From Nostoc sp. 'Peltigera membranacea cyanobiont' 210A (GTDB taxonomy: Bacteria > Cyanobacteriota > Cyanobacteriia > Cyanobacteriales > Nostocaceae): 64,000 nucleotides of DNA. The notes under the pieces were generated by a model. The model was not told the DNA's origin. It was given only the letters and a program-made list of their open reading frames with translations, and did no database searches. The translations under genes were made by a program, and so were the position numbers. Below, piece by piece: positions 34,207-43,449 of this stretch (position 1 is the stretch's first letter; each line of letters starts with the position of its first letter). Location: positions 334,227 to 398,226 of the forward strand of contig NZ_NOLJ01000008.1 of assembly GCF_002246015.1 (NCBI RefSeq), in the 5' to 3' direction.

Positions 34207-34857
34207 AAATTAACCTCCTATATGGGATATATCTTGATATTTATTATTAAAGTATTTTGATAAATATTTCAATAATTGTAACTATTATTACAGATACAGG
34301 TTTGATAAACATCCTCTCACACAATTTTAGATTGCGCTTTGGGGTTTAGTGTTGTCCTAAACAGATTAATGCGACATTTTACAGTTTAAATTTATCTTAT
34401 CTTTGAATGGCCAGAAAAGGATGTAAATGCCTAGATGATAAGTTCTCAAAAGGTAGTATCAAGGATTAAAAATGTCAGAAAAATTGGATACAGAATCAGC
34501 AAACTCTGAAATGAAATAAAAATAGGAATAAATGTCAAAGCCTATAAGCTTGGTGCATCAGAATCTAAGATTAAGTCAAATGCCTGTTGAGTTTTTCCGG
34601 GTAACACGTATAACTACTGATTAAAAACGGTGTTATTTTGCTATGGTACTAGTTTATATGTAAGGTATTTTCACTTGCTCCCCGATCGCTTACACTTCAT
34701 CCTTCAGTAAAAACTCTGTTATGTAGTGCTAAATGTAAAGGAAAGGAGAATGAACTATTAACATCTTAATGAGTACGAAGAAATACAGTTTTCAAAAGTC
34801 CATATTTTTGTTTTAATGTACAAGAAAAAAGTCCTCTAAAATTTCAGGAAATTTACT
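34207..34857. other. Long intergenic region without a gene
   Basis: 651 bp between two divergently oriented genes. Only very short frames occur (for example 15 codons from the ATG at 34472). No tRNA-like cloverleaf or strong terminator was seen. It should contain two promoters. Confidence 0.4.
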
Positions 34858-35538
34858 GTGTACAAGCCAACATCATTCGTGTTTAGTGTGGTGTTACTAG
34901 GATGTTTTACTTTCACCATACCTTCAGTAGCTCAGGCTCAGGTATTAGTGGCGCAAGCCAAAAACCCAGAGTTAAAGCAATTACTGGAGGAAGGACGGAG
35001 GTTAGTGAATGCCGGGGATTATGGTGGTGCGATCGCTGTTTATCAGCAAGCAGCTAGTATAGACCCCAAGAATGCTAAAATTCATTCAGGTATTGGGTAT
35101 TTATACGCTCAACAGGGAAATTACCAAGCAGCATTAACAGCTTATCGTCGCGCGATCGGTATCAACCCTAACAATAGTGATTTTTACTACGCTGTGGGTT
35201 ACATTAAAGCCAATTTGGGCGACACACGTGGGGCAAAGGAAGGTTATCGTCGTGCCATACAGTTGAACCGTAACAACGTCAACGCCTATTTAGGATTGGC
35301 TGTAACCCAATCCCGTATGGGAGACTATAATGCTGCTACCTGGGCATACCAACAAGCAATCGACTTGGATAAAAACAACGCCCAGACTTATGAGTTGATG
35401 GGTTCGATGTATAAACAGCGGCGACAAGCCAAACAAGCAAATAGCTTGCTTCAGAAAGCCCGTGACTTGTACAAACGGCGCAATGACTCAGATGGCGTAG
35501 AAAGGGTAGAAGCCATGCTACGGCAGTTAGGAGGATGA
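34858..35538 (+). CDS. Secreted or periplasmic TPR repeat protein
   Basis: A 226-residue protein with a cleavable signal peptide (FVFSVVLLGCFTFTIPSVAQA, cut after the AQA near residue 28). The mature part holds four to five TPR units from about residue 38 (AGDYGGAIAVYQQAASIDP, then QGNYQAALTAYRRAIGINP, LGDTRGAKEGYRRAIQLNR, MGDYNAATWAYQQAIDLDK). It ends in a helix, GVERVEAMLRQLGG. Such exported TPR proteins often support envelope or pilus assembly. GTG is the only start that keeps the signal peptide. It converges with the ABC ATPase gene, with 2 bp between them. Confidence 0.85.
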   Translation: MYKPTSFVFSVVLLGCFTFTIPSVAQAQVLVAQAKNPELKQLLEEGRRLVNAGDYGGAIAVYQQAASIDPKNAKIHSGIGYLYAQQGNYQAALTAYRRAIGINPNNSDFYYAVGYIKANLGDTRGAKEGYRRAIQLNRNNVNAYLGLAVTQSRMGDYNAATWAYQQAIDLDKNNAQTYELMGSMYKQRRQAKQANSLLQKARDLYKRRNDSDGVERVEAMLRQLGG

Positions 35539-35540
35539 GG

Positions 35541-36464
35541 TTAATCTAACTGGCGTCCCGTTAATTCCACAAAAATATCTTCTAGATTAGAGGGACGCAC
35601 CATCATGCCGGTTTTATCGGGCTGTTCATTCAAGTAGATATTTGCTGCTTCCAAGGATGGGAAAAACAGATATTCCCAATTACGAGCGCCATCACTTCCC
35701 ACGTTAGATACACCTAATTGTTTCATCACTAAACCTTCACCGTGAGTAGAACGCAGCTGTTGTAAAGTTCCCAAAGAAATCAGCTTACCGCTATCCATAA
35801 TACCGATGCGTCCTGGCTTGGTAGAACCAAAGGCATCGCACAAAAATTCGACCTCATCCATATAGTGGGTCGTCAGTAGCATCGTCATCCCTTGTTTATT
35901 TAAATCCCGAATAATTTCCCAGAGGCGTCGCCTAGTCTGGGGGTCTAATCCTACTGTTGGTTCATCTAAAAACAAAATTTGCGGTTGATGCAATAAGGCT
36001 CTCGCAATTTGCAACCGTCGTTTCATACCCCCAGACAGGGTTTTTACCAAATCATCACGTTTTTCTGCTAGCTCAACATACTCTAGCCATTGATTAATCA
36101 ATTTTTGTCGCTGCGGGTTGCTAATGTGATGTAGCCTCCCGTGCAGTTCCATATTTTCCCAGACGGTTAAATCGTTATCCACACTGACTTGTTGCAAGAC
36201 TACGCCAATACTCTGTTTTGCCAACGTTGCTTGGCTTGTCACATCATATCCACCTACTTCTATGCGTCCTTGGGACGGTTTCGTGAGTGTAGTCAGCATC
36301 CGAATTGTGGTTGATTTACCCGCACCGTTCGGGCCAAGTAGAGCAAATATCTCCCCTGCTTCAATTTGGAATGATAGGTCATTGACTACAGGTACATTGT
36401 TGTAAAACTTGTAGACATTTTCTAGAAAGACAGCAGCAGTCACGTCGCTTCGCTCCGAATTCAA
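35541..36464 (-). CDS. ABC transporter ATP-binding protein, DrrA/CcmA-like exporter type
   Basis: A 307-residue ATPase: Walker A GPNGAGKST, signature LSGGMKRRL, Walker B ILFLDEPTVGLDPQTRR, and switch His in LLTTHYMDEVEFLCD. The C-terminal domain (GLVMKQLGVSNVG, NLEDIFVELTGRQLD) is that of the daunorubicin-resistance/ABC-2 class, which exports drugs, lipids or polysaccharide. The matching permease is not adjacent on this side. The annotated ATG lies inside a 7-bp tandem repeat; the GTG seven codons later (protein VTAAVFLENVYKF) may be the ancestral start. Confidence 0.85.
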   Translation of the reverse strand: MNSERSDVTAAVFLENVYKFYNNVPVVNDLSFQIEAGEIFALLGPNGAGKSTTIRMLTTLTKPSQGRIEVGGYDVTSQATLAKQSIGVVLQQVSVDNDLTVWENMELHGRLHHISNPQRQKLINQWLEYVELAEKRDDLVKTLSGGMKRRLQIARALLHQPQILFLDEPTVGLDPQTRRRLWEIIRDLNKQGMTMLLTTHYMDEVEFLCDAFGSTKPGRIGIMDSGKLISLGTLQQLRSTHGEGLVMKQLGVSNVGSDGARNWEYLFFPSLEAANIYLNEQPDKTGMMVRPSNLEDIFVELTGRQLD

Positions 36465-36482
36465 AATTCAAAATTCAAAATT
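36457..36482. repeat. 7-bp short tandem repeat (AAAATTC)n at the ABC gene start
   Basis: GAATTC-AAAATTC-AAAATTC-AAAATT. One of several 7-bp tandem arrays in this window, a type known as STRR in heterocystous cyanobacteria. It replaces the place where a ribosome-binding site is expected. Confidence 0.7.
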
Positions 36483-36672
36483 AACAAACTAATAAATTTT
36501 GGTCATGGATAAATTTGCTCACACCAGTTCATAATCAAGACTACCATTCTGTTACATCAAACTAAATATATTTTATTAACCCTTAGATAACTCAATCTTT
36601 ACTTGTTGAGATAACAACGTGTGGTAAACACTTATCCTGTAATACTTTAGTTAAAGGTTGCTGTTATTTAGT

Positions 36673-38274
36673 ATGGAATCTCATCACCCATTGAAGCTAA
36701 ATCGGCGTCAGTTTTTGCTACATTCAGCTATCACAGCCGGTGGAATTATTTCCACAAATTTTGTCGCTAAATCACCAGTTTTTGGCGAAGCACCTGCAAT
36801 TATCACCTCTGATAAAATGCGTCCTGGCATACCTTATGGTGTAGCTAGCGGAGATATATCTAACGATAGCATTGTGATTTGGAGTCGGAGCGATCGCCCT
36901 GCCAAAATGATCGTAGAATATTCTAACACTGAATCTTTTCGTAATGTGCAGCGAGTTGTGGGGCCTAATGCTTTAAAAGATAGCGACTTTACAGCACGAC
37001 TTTATCTGAAGAATCTACCACCAGACCAAAAATTATTTTATCGGGTGATTTTCCAAGATTTAGATTATCAACGCACCTACAGCGCTCCTTTTTATGGTAC
37101 TTTCCGAACTCCCCCCAAATCTGGACGAGATGTATTCTTTGTTTGGGGTGGCGACACTGCCGGTCAAGGATGGGGGATTAATCCTGATTTCGGTGGGATG
37201 AAAATTTACGAAACTATGCGCCAACTTCATCCCGATTTTTTCATCCATTCTGGCGATAATATTTATGCTGATGGCCCAATTCAATCAGAAGTAACTTTAG
37301 ACGACGGCACAATTTGGAAAAACATTACCACACCAGAAAAATCAAAAGTAGCAGAAACTCTCACAGAATATCGTGGTAACTACATCTACAATTTGCTGGA
37401 TGAAAACATCAAGCGTTTCAACGCTGAAGTTCCCATATTGGCACAGTGGGACGACCACGAAACAAGAAACAATTGGTATCCTGGGCAAATTATCCTCAAC
37501 GATGACCGTTATACAGTTAAGGATGTTAACTTGCTAGCTCAAAGGGCAAGACAAGCCTTTTTAGAATATCTGCCTATTGGATATGAAAGCAATAATCCAG
37601 AGAAAGCGAAAATTTATCGCTCTTTCAACTATGGCCCATTATTAGACATTTTCATGTTGGATGAGCGCACCTACCGGGGGCCAAATTCCCCCAATAATCA
37701 GCCAGTACCAAGTAAAGAAACAGACTTTTTGAGCAAAAAACAAGTGCAATGGTTGAAAAGGCAATTACTGTCATCAAAAGCAACATGGAAAGTGATTGCT
37801 AGTGATATGCCTTTGGGACTGCTAGTTAAAGACGGTAGCACCAATTTTGAAGCTTGGGCAAATGGAGATGGCCCAGCTTTAGGAAGAGAATTAGAACTTG
37901 CCGATTTACTACGATTTATCAAAAACAAAAATATCCAGAATGTTGTTTGGTTAACTGCTGATGTACATTATGCAGCAGCCCACTATTACAACCCCGCTAA
38001 AGCGCAGTTTACCGACTTTAAGCCTTTTTGGGAGTTTGTCGCCGGGCCGCTTAACTCTGGTACATTTGGGCCAAACGAATTAGAAAATACCTTCGGACCG
38101 CAATTAGTATTTCAAAGCCTTCCTCCAGGTACAAAAGCAAATCGACCGCCAAGTGAAGGTTTGCAATTCTTTGGAGGAGTTAAAATTGATGGAAATACAA
38201 AGGTGATGACGGTAACATTGCGTAACTTGGCTGGGAAGACTGTTTACAGTGTAGATTTACCGCCAGAAAAATAA
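36673..38274 (+). CDS. phoD: Alkaline phosphatase D (PhoD), Tat-exported
   Basis: A 533-residue phosphodiesterase/phosphatase that frees phosphate from organic esters outside the cytoplasm, usually under phosphate starvation. The N-terminus is a twin-arginine signal (NRRQFLLHSAITAGG). The calcium/iron active-site blocks of PhoD are present: WGGDTAGQG, HSGDNIYADGP, QWDDHETRNNWYPG and LTADVHYAAAHYY. The ATG at 36673 is used because it gives a normal Tat signal; TTG 36658 adds five residues. The three-element CTTAACCT-type Pho box was not clearly seen upstream. Confidence 0.92.
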   Translation: MESHHPLKLNRRQFLLHSAITAGGIISTNFVAKSPVFGEAPAIITSDKMRPGIPYGVASGDISNDSIVIWSRSDRPAKMIVEYSNTESFRNVQRVVGPNALKDSDFTARLYLKNLPPDQKLFYRVIFQDLDYQRTYSAPFYGTFRTPPKSGRDVFFVWGGDTAGQGWGINPDFGGMKIYETMRQLHPDFFIHSGDNIYADGPIQSEVTLDDGTIWKNITTPEKSKVAETLTEYRGNYIYNLLDENIKRFNAEVPILAQWDDHETRNNWYPGQIILNDDRYTVKDVNLLAQRARQAFLEYLPIGYESNNPEKAKIYRSFNYGPLLDIFMLDERTYRGPNSPNNQPVPSKETDFLSKKQVQWLKRQLLSSKATWKVIASDMPLGLLVKDGSTNFEAWANGDGPALGRELELADLLRFIKNKNIQNVVWLTADVHYAAAHYYNPAKAQFTDFKPFWEFVAGPLNSGTFGPNELENTFGPQLVFQSLPPGTKANRPPSEGLQFFGGVKIDGNTKVMTVTLRNLAGKTVYSVDLPPEK

Positions 38275-38389
38275 ATCGCCAAAATCACAGTGAGGGGTAG
38301 CCAGTTAGATAGAGTAATTACGCAATTTTTTACTTTGTCTGCTGGCTTTGCTGTTTTTTGGCTGGGATATTGAAGGATGAAAAAATTGT

Positions 38390-38419
38390 GCGATGCCTGG
38401 GTTGGGCTTTGCCTACGCT
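38390..38419. repeat. Copy of the dispersed GCGATG...GCCTACGC repeat
   Basis: GCGATGCCTGGGTTGGGCTT then TGCCTACGCT. Related to copies at 22226-22255 and (inverted) 43450-43479. It lies upstream of hicB. Confidence 0.5.
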
Positions 38420-38465
38420 ACTGTTAGGAGCTAAATTTAGATAGGTACTGGATTTTTTAATTGCT

Positions 38466-38711
38466 ATGTTGGCAAGCTACATTGACCAAGCAATGGAACT
38501 AGCGGTTTATGAGATCATTGAAAATGAGCAAACTTATTGGGGTGAAATTCCAAGCTTACAAGGAGTCTGGGCAAATCATCAAACTCTAGAAGGATGTAGG
38601 CGGGAATTAAGAGAAGCTTTAAGTGATTGGCTGGCGCTACGGTTACATTTGGGGTTAACGATTCCTGTAATTGCTGGTATCAACCTCAATGAACTGACCA
38701 AACCTGTATAA
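38466..38711 (+). CDS. hicB: HicB-like antitoxin
   Basis: An 81-residue antitoxin with the HicB partial RNase H-like fold: YWGEIPSLQGVWANHQTLEGC near residues 26-46 is the diagnostic 'E-x-P-x-L-x-G-x-W-A...T-x-E-x-C' stretch, followed by the helix RRELREALSDWLALRLHLG. It has no separate DNA-binding tail, typical of short cyanobacterial HicB. Encoded three bases upstream of hicA, antitoxin first. Confidence 0.9.
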   Translation: MLASYIDQAMELAVYEIIENEQTYWGEIPSLQGVWANHQTLEGCRRELREALSDWLALRLHLGLTIPVIAGINLNELTKPV

Positions 38712-38714
38712 ATA

Positions 38715-38933
38715 ATGTCTAGATTAACCCCTGTTTCTTGGCGTGATTTAGTAAAACGTCTGCAAGAGTTGGGTTTTGAAGGCCCCTATGCAGGAGGAAA
38801 GCACCCACAAATGCGGCGAGGTGATGTTACTGTAATTATTACTAATCCTCATGAGGGTGATATTAGTGTGGGTCTATTATCGCGGCTATTACGACAAGCT
38901 GGAGTTTCTCGTGAAGAATGGTTAGGTGAGTGA
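38715..38933 (+). CDS. hicA: HicA-like mRNA interferase toxin
   Basis: A 72-residue dsRBD-like toxin. The fold-defining pieces are TPVSWRDLVKRLQELGFEG, the catalytic His30 in AGGKHPQMRRGD, and the C-terminal helix LLSRLLRQAGVSREEWLG. HicA toxins cut mRNA and are held inactive by HicB. The pair appears intact. It is followed after 95 bp by the ATPase-nuclease pair on the same strand, making this a dense defence-like stretch. Confidence 0.92.
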   Translation: MSRLTPVSWRDLVKRLQELGFEGPYAGGKHPQMRRGDVTVIITNPHEGDISVGLLSRLLRQAGVSREEWLGE

Positions 38934-39028
38934 AGTTTTAAAGGTGTATTAAATAAACTCTGCGATTTGCACCCTAAGTTGCTATCAAAAGTATTAGGAA
39001 TATAATTTTAGCATTTTTGGAGTTGGTC

Positions 39029-40312
39029 ATGCTTAAGCAACTCATCTTAGAAAACTGGAAAAGTTTCCGTTATGCGGAGCTTCCACTTGACCCATTGACT
39101 GTTCTGATTGGGACAAATGCGAGTGGTAAGTCTAATATAGTTGAAGCGTTAGAATTTTTACAAAGAATTGCTAGAGGTGAAAATATTGAAGTAGCTTTAG
39201 CTGGAGATAAAACACTTCCATCTATTCGCGGTGGTGTAGAATGGGCTGCAATTAAGCCAGAAACTGAATTTACATTAAAGGCGCTGGTTCAAGGTGAGGA
39301 TGATAAAACAGATTATTTTTACACTATTACACTACAAACAATACCAGTTGTTCGGATTTTAAAAGAATGCATAAATATTGATGAATATCACAATAAAAAT
39401 TCTCCCAATCAAAAGTTATTTATTATAAATGTGGATGATAAAACAGCTAAAAGCCATTTGAGTAATTATGGTGGATTTAGTGTTGATATTTCTCCTTTAT
39501 TTGAAGATATTTCTTTCAAAGAATTTAATGAGGTAATCAAAGAAGAAACTAAACAAAAAATTAGATATGAAATTAGGCAAAAAATGGAATTTGCTCAGAA
39601 TAATCTAGATTTTTTAATTAATCATGTAATTTTGCCGATCATTAAAAACATTTTGATTTTAAATCCTATTCCCTCCAAAATGCGTGATTATTCACGACTT
39701 TCTGACACCTTAGAAGGTGATGCATCTAACATTGCTGGTGTGTTAGCAGGATTAACCGAAGAACAAAAAGCTGAAGTTGAATTAACTCTATCTGAATACA
39801 TCAAAGATTTTCCAGAAGGCGATATTCAAAAAGTATGGGCAGAAAAAGTTGGTAGATTCGGCACTGATGCTATGCTTTACTGTCAAGAAGAATGGAAACC
39901 TGGTCATATCACAGAGATTGATGCTAGAACTATGTCCGATGGGACTTTACAATTTATAGCAATTATTACAGCACTCCTCACTAGACCAGAAGGCAGTCAA
40001 CTAGTAATTGAAGAAATAGATAATGGGCTTCATCCCTCACGTGCAGAATTGCTAGTCAGAATACTACGGGAAATTGGCAGCAAAAGAAAAATTGATATTT
40101 TACTAACTACCCATAATCCAGCTTTACTTGATGCTTTAGGCCCGGAGATAGTTCCTTTTGTGGTTGTCGCACACCGCGATTCTGAAACTGGAGAAAGCAA
40201 GCTTACACTTTTAGAAGATATTGAAAATCTTCCTCTTTTGTTAGCATCAGGTACTTTAGGCAAACTTGCAACTAAAGGTGCAATTGAAAAGAGCCTTTCT
40301 GATAATAAGTGA
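39029..40312 (+). CDS. AAA/RecF-like ATPase (AAA_21/OLD-type without TOPRIM)
   Basis: A 427-residue SMC/RecF-class ATPase. Walker A is GTNASGKS (residues 28-35), followed by the family's NIVEALEFLQRIARG. The insertion between the two halves is charged and helical (KEETKQKIRYEIRQKMEF). The C-terminal half has the signature-like TMSDGTLQFIAI, Walker B LVIEEIDNGLHPS and the D-loop/switch ILLTTHNPALLDAL. No TOPRIM, HNH or other nuclease domain is fused. The ATG at 39029 is preceded by GGAG at 6 bases; the TTG at 39017 is less likely. The nuclease-like partner starts 8 bases after the stop. Confidence 0.85.
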   Translation: MLKQLILENWKSFRYAELPLDPLTVLIGTNASGKSNIVEALEFLQRIARGENIEVALAGDKTLPSIRGGVEWAAIKPETEFTLKALVQGEDDKTDYFYTITLQTIPVVRILKECINIDEYHNKNSPNQKLFIINVDDKTAKSHLSNYGGFSVDISPLFEDISFKEFNEVIKEETKQKIRYEIRQKMEFAQNNLDFLINHVILPIIKNILILNPIPSKMRDYSRLSDTLEGDASNIAGVLAGLTEEQKAEVELTLSEYIKDFPEGDIQKVWAEKVGRFGTDAMLYCQEEWKPGHITEIDARTMSDGTLQFIAIITALLTRPEGSQLVIEEIDNGLHPSRAELLVRILREIGSKRKIDILLTTHNPALLDALGPEIVPFVVVAHRDSETGESKLTLLEDIENLPLLLASGTLGKLATKGAIEKSLSDNK

Positions 40313-40320
40313 AATTAAAT

Positions 40321-40854
40321 ATGAGAAAGGTTTTGATTATTGACACATCAATACTTTGCGTTTACTTAGGTGTACCTGGTAAAGAGACTTGTGGTTCTGA
40401 TAATGATAAATGGGATAAAAAAAGAGTTGAAGCCCGTTTTCAGGCAGAAGAAAAACAAGGTGCAAAGTTTATACTACCAATAGCAACAATTATAGAAACT
40501 GGTAATCATATTGCACAAGCTAACTTTAAGCGATATGAAATTGCTCAAGCTTTCGGTAATATTTTAGTGAAAGTAGCAGATGGAGTTATACCTTGGGGAG
40601 TTTTTGAAACTCAAGTGGGTGAACTTTGGAACTCAGAGCAATTGAAACAACTTGCTACTGAATGGCCTATTCTAGCATCTGGCAAAATTTCTATTGGAGA
40701 TGCGACAATTAAGACTGTGGCTGAATATTATGCCAAAACCAGTAGCACTTTTCAAGTAGAAATTTTTACGGGCGATGGGGGACTCAAGGCTTATGAACCA
40801 GCTATCCCAGCACCTACACGCCGAAGTACTCGCAAAAAAGCCTTGAGCGATTAG
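40321..40854 (+). CDS. PIN-like nuclease-fold partner of the ATPase
   Basis: A 177-residue protein with PIN-domain spacing of acidic residues: Asp8 in VLIIDTSIL, Glu in IATIIETGNHIA near residue 61, Asp in ISIGDATIK near 128, and Asp in IFTGDGGLKAY near 149. It ends in a basic tail (TRRSTRKK). PIN proteins cut RNA, often as toxins. The gene is 8 bp after the ATPase gene with no strong ribosome site of its own, so the two are probably translationally coupled and act together. A GTG at 40309 overlapping the ATPase stop is an alternative start. I know of no named defence system with exactly this pair. Confidence 0.7.
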   Translation: MRKVLIIDTSILCVYLGVPGKETCGSDNDKWDKKRVEARFQAEEKQGAKFILPIATIIETGNHIAQANFKRYEIAQAFGNILVKVADGVIPWGVFETQVGELWNSEQLKQLATEWPILASGKISIGDATIKTVAEYYAKTSSTFQVEIFTGDGGLKAYEPAIPAPTRRSTRKKALSD

Positions 40855-40890
40855 TATTTACCCAAAATAGAGATATTTTTAACTAACTTG

Positions 40891-42258
40891 TCAGGAATTA
40901 AGTTCGACAGGAATTGTAATAATAAATTCAGTTCCTTCTTTTACAGTAGATATACATTGCAGCTGACCACAATGTTTTTCTACAACAATTTGATAGCTGA
41001 TAGATAGCCCTAACCCAGTGCCTTTACCGACGGGTTTAGTGGTGAAGAAAGGGTCAAACAATCGCTTTTGTATATCCTTGGGAATTCCACTACCATTATC
41101 GGCAATGCGAATAACTACTTGCCGATCATCTGTGACTTCAGTACGAATACGAATTAAAGGTGATTTTAGATTTGAATCAGCTGACTCAAAACTTTCGAGT
41201 ATCGCATCAATCGCATTTGATAGAATATTCATAAAGACTTGATTGATTAACCCAGCATAGCATTCTACTAGAGGGAGATTTCCATATTCTTTATCAATAG
41301 TAATTATCTGACCTGTTTCTTGATTTAGAAGACGGCTTTGTAATATTATTAGAGTACTATCAATCCCTTCATGAATATCAACTATCTTTTTATCAGATTC
41401 ATCGAGGCGAGAAAAATTGCGTAATGAAAGAACTATCTCTTGGATACGCTCAGTACCAAACTTCATAGAATCAAGAAGCTTGAGGTAATCAACAGTTAAA
41501 AATTCTAGTTCCATTTCTGCGATCGCAGCTTTAATTTCTGCTACTGGTGCAGGATAATGGTGTTGGTATAGGCTAATTAATTGTAGTAAATCTTGAGTGT
41601 AGTTAATCGCATAAACAAGGTTGCCAGCGATAAAGTTGACAGGGTTATTGATTTCGTGTGCAATACCAGCAACGAGTTGTCCTAAAGCCGCCATCTTTTC
41701 ATTTTGAATTAATCGCGCATAGTTATTCTTAAGGGTACGAAAACCTACTTTGGTGATTCTAGATTGTTCTTGTGCTTGCTCTAGTTGAGCTAATGTTAAA
41801 ATATGAATTTGGGAATAAGCTAAAAGTAAATGATGGAAATCGAGTAGCTTATAACTACCTAATTGAGTTTCTATTAAAATCGGCTCATATACAAATTGAG
41901 GTTCTCGCTGCAATGCTATCTTATTTGCTTCTACAATGAGCGTATCCTCAGAAATTATACACACATCTGGCTGAATAAAATTAATCAGATTTATCGCAGG
42001 TCGTTTAGAAAATAGTGGGAAACTATAAGGACGACTCATGTGTTCAAAAAATCTTTGTCGAGAAATCATCCCCAGATAGTCATGATTTTTCACCAGGATA
42101 ATTCCTGGTAGTAAAGGCTCTTGCTTAAAGAGTGTATTCAAATTATTTGCTGGACTATCTGCTTCGACGTAAACAGACCAAAGTGGTAATTCTTGCAAAG
42201 TAGATTCTAATCGCAAGTTCAGATTATTAGCATTCGTCATGGTATGTATAGATAACAT
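40891..42258 (-). CDS. Sensor histidine kinase with N-terminal CBS-like region
   Basis: A soluble kinase of 455 residues. Residues ~20-160 look like a CBS-pair-type region (LPGIILVKNHDYLGMISRQ, then the second half with FVYEPILIETQLG), without PAS or GAF. The kinase core has His201 in AGIAHEINNPVNFIAGN, LRNFSRLDES, the N box NQVFMNILSNAIDAI, ADNGSGI and GKGTGLGLSI. It closely resembles the two kinases at 0-6.4 kb in its core, differing only in the sensory part. ATG 42240 (MTNANN) is an alternative start. The partner regulator is not adjacent. It converges with the PIN-like gene. Confidence 0.88.
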   Translation of the reverse strand: MLSIHTMTNANNLNLRLESTLQELPLWSVYVEADSPANNLNTLFKQEPLLPGIILVKNHDYLGMISRQRFFEHMSRPYSFPLFSKRPAINLINFIQPDVCIISEDTLIVEANKIALQREPQFVYEPILIETQLGSYKLLDFHHLLLAYSQIHILTLAQLEQAQEQSRITKVGFRTLKNNYARLIQNEKMAALGQLVAGIAHEINNPVNFIAGNLVYAINYTQDLLQLISLYQHHYPAPVAEIKAAIAEMELEFLTVDYLKLLDSMKFGTERIQEIVLSLRNFSRLDESDKKIVDIHEGIDSTLIILQSRLLNQETGQIITIDKEYGNLPLVECYAGLINQVFMNILSNAIDAILESFESADSNLKSPLIRIRTEVTDDRQVVIRIADNGSGIPKDIQKRLFDPFFTTKPVGKGTGLGLSISYQIVVEKHCGQLQCISTVKEGTEFIITIPVELNS

Positions 42259-42724
42259 ACTTTAAATCCTTAACCTTGAGTTAACATTTCTGATAACACC
42301 CCGAATCAGCTTTGCGATAATTGCAAAGTTAATCAAACTTATATTTCCCTGATTACTGCTGAAAATCACAGTTATGCTGCAAAACTGCTGATGTTAGCGC
42401 ATCCGATTATTTTCTCTACTGGACAATTGATACTAATTAAAATCCTCTGTTACCTATTCGCTAACCTTGTGACGTTATAATTCTTGTTTATTTAAAATAT
42501 TTAAAATTATTTTGGGATACGCTCTTACCAATGGTTAATAAAGAACTTAAACCTCAGTTATAAGCAACACTAAAACTGCATCAATGGCAGTAAACGACAT
42601 TCCTCCTGAAGTGAAGAGAAAGTAATTAAAAAAAGTTTTGGAAATTTGATTATGTCTCAGACTGCTGCTCACGGTTGCAGGCTACTGTTTAGAGAAGCAA
42701 AGTATTTCCTTGTATAATCAACGA
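42259..42724. other. Intergenic region without an obvious gene
   Basis: 466 bp. A 21-codon frame (ATG 42652, MSQTAAHGCRLLFREAKYFLV) ends just before the hairpin at 42725, which would fit a tiny cistron or a small RNA, but there is no independent support. It should contain the kinase promoter. Confidence 0.35.
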
Positions 42725-42755
42725 CAAATGACTACCCTTTATGGGTAGTCATTTG
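42725..42755 (-). terminator. Perfect 13-bp hairpin after the membrane-anchored protein gene
   Basis: CAAATGACTACCC-TTTAT-GGGTAGTCATTTG. It lies 15 bp beyond the stop of the gene at 42771-43436. No T-run follows on either strand, so termination is likely but not certain. Confidence 0.65.
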
Positions 42756-42770
42756 ATATCACTTAGCTAG

Positions 42771-43436
42771 CTAAAATGAAATTGGTACATTTTTAAATGC
42801 GGCTGTATCTGGCACAAAAATGTCCAAATTATTGATACCATCGGGAACTCTTAGCCAGATATAAGCATCTGCGGAGGCTTGTGGACGTACCTGGAACAAA
42901 GAAACGCTTCCTGTTGAGCGATTAAGAGCAACTCCTTTGTAGGTTACGCTAGTGTCAGGATTGCGGGCTGTTGTACTAGCAACCGATATAATATCGCTAC
43001 CAACAACTCCGTCTGTGGCAAGGCGACGAATCCGCATTTGCAGATTTACCACATCACGGTTTCCAGTTTCTGGATCTTTAATTCGTTTTGCTGAAAGTAA
43101 CTCAACTTCTGCCTTTTTGCCAAAAGCAGGCTGCACAAATTGACCAGGGCTAATTGCTGAAGTTGTAGCACTCGCTGGAGATGGTGATACTGTTGCTTGT
43201 GGAGAAATTGTAGCTGTAGGACTTGGGACTTGAGTAGGAATGGTACTACTGGCTGTACTAGTAGCATTTAGTGTCTGCCGCAACGTAAAAACTTCATAAG
43301 CTACATAGCCGCTACATCCCAAAGCCAAAGTAGAGAGTAATACAGCTACACCAGATAAAAATGTACTCACACCATTGCCTCGATTTCGTATTTCTGTATA
43401 TGCAGGTTGACTTGGGTTTCTATTTTGTAGTCCCAT
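42771..43436 (-). CDS. Membrane-anchored protein with extracytoplasmic domain, function unknown
   Basis: A 221-residue protein with a single N-terminal membrane segment (FLSGVAVLLSTLALGCSGYVAYEVF, near residues 27-52), a low-complexity Ser/Thr/Pro linker (residues ~60-97, TPSPTATISP-like) and a C-terminal beta-rich domain (KKAEVELLSAKRIKDPETGN, then NLQMRIRRLATDG). The C-terminal domain ends with IWLRVPDGINNLDIFVPDTAAF, similar to domains that bind or sense at the cell surface. I recognise it only as a conserved cyanobacterial protein. The dacB gene is divergent, 168 bp away. Confidence 0.7.
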   Translation of the reverse strand: MGLQNRNPSQPAYTEIRNRGNGVSTFLSGVAVLLSTLALGCSGYVAYEVFTLRQTLNATSTASSTIPTQVPSPTATISPQATVSPSPASATTSAISPGQFVQPAFGKKAEVELLSAKRIKDPETGNRDVVNLQMRIRRLATDGVVGSDIISVASTTARNPDTSVTYKGVALNRSTGSVSLFQVRPQASADAYIWLRVPDGINNLDIFVPDTAAFKNVPISF

Positions 43437-43449
43437 AAATTATGTTTGT

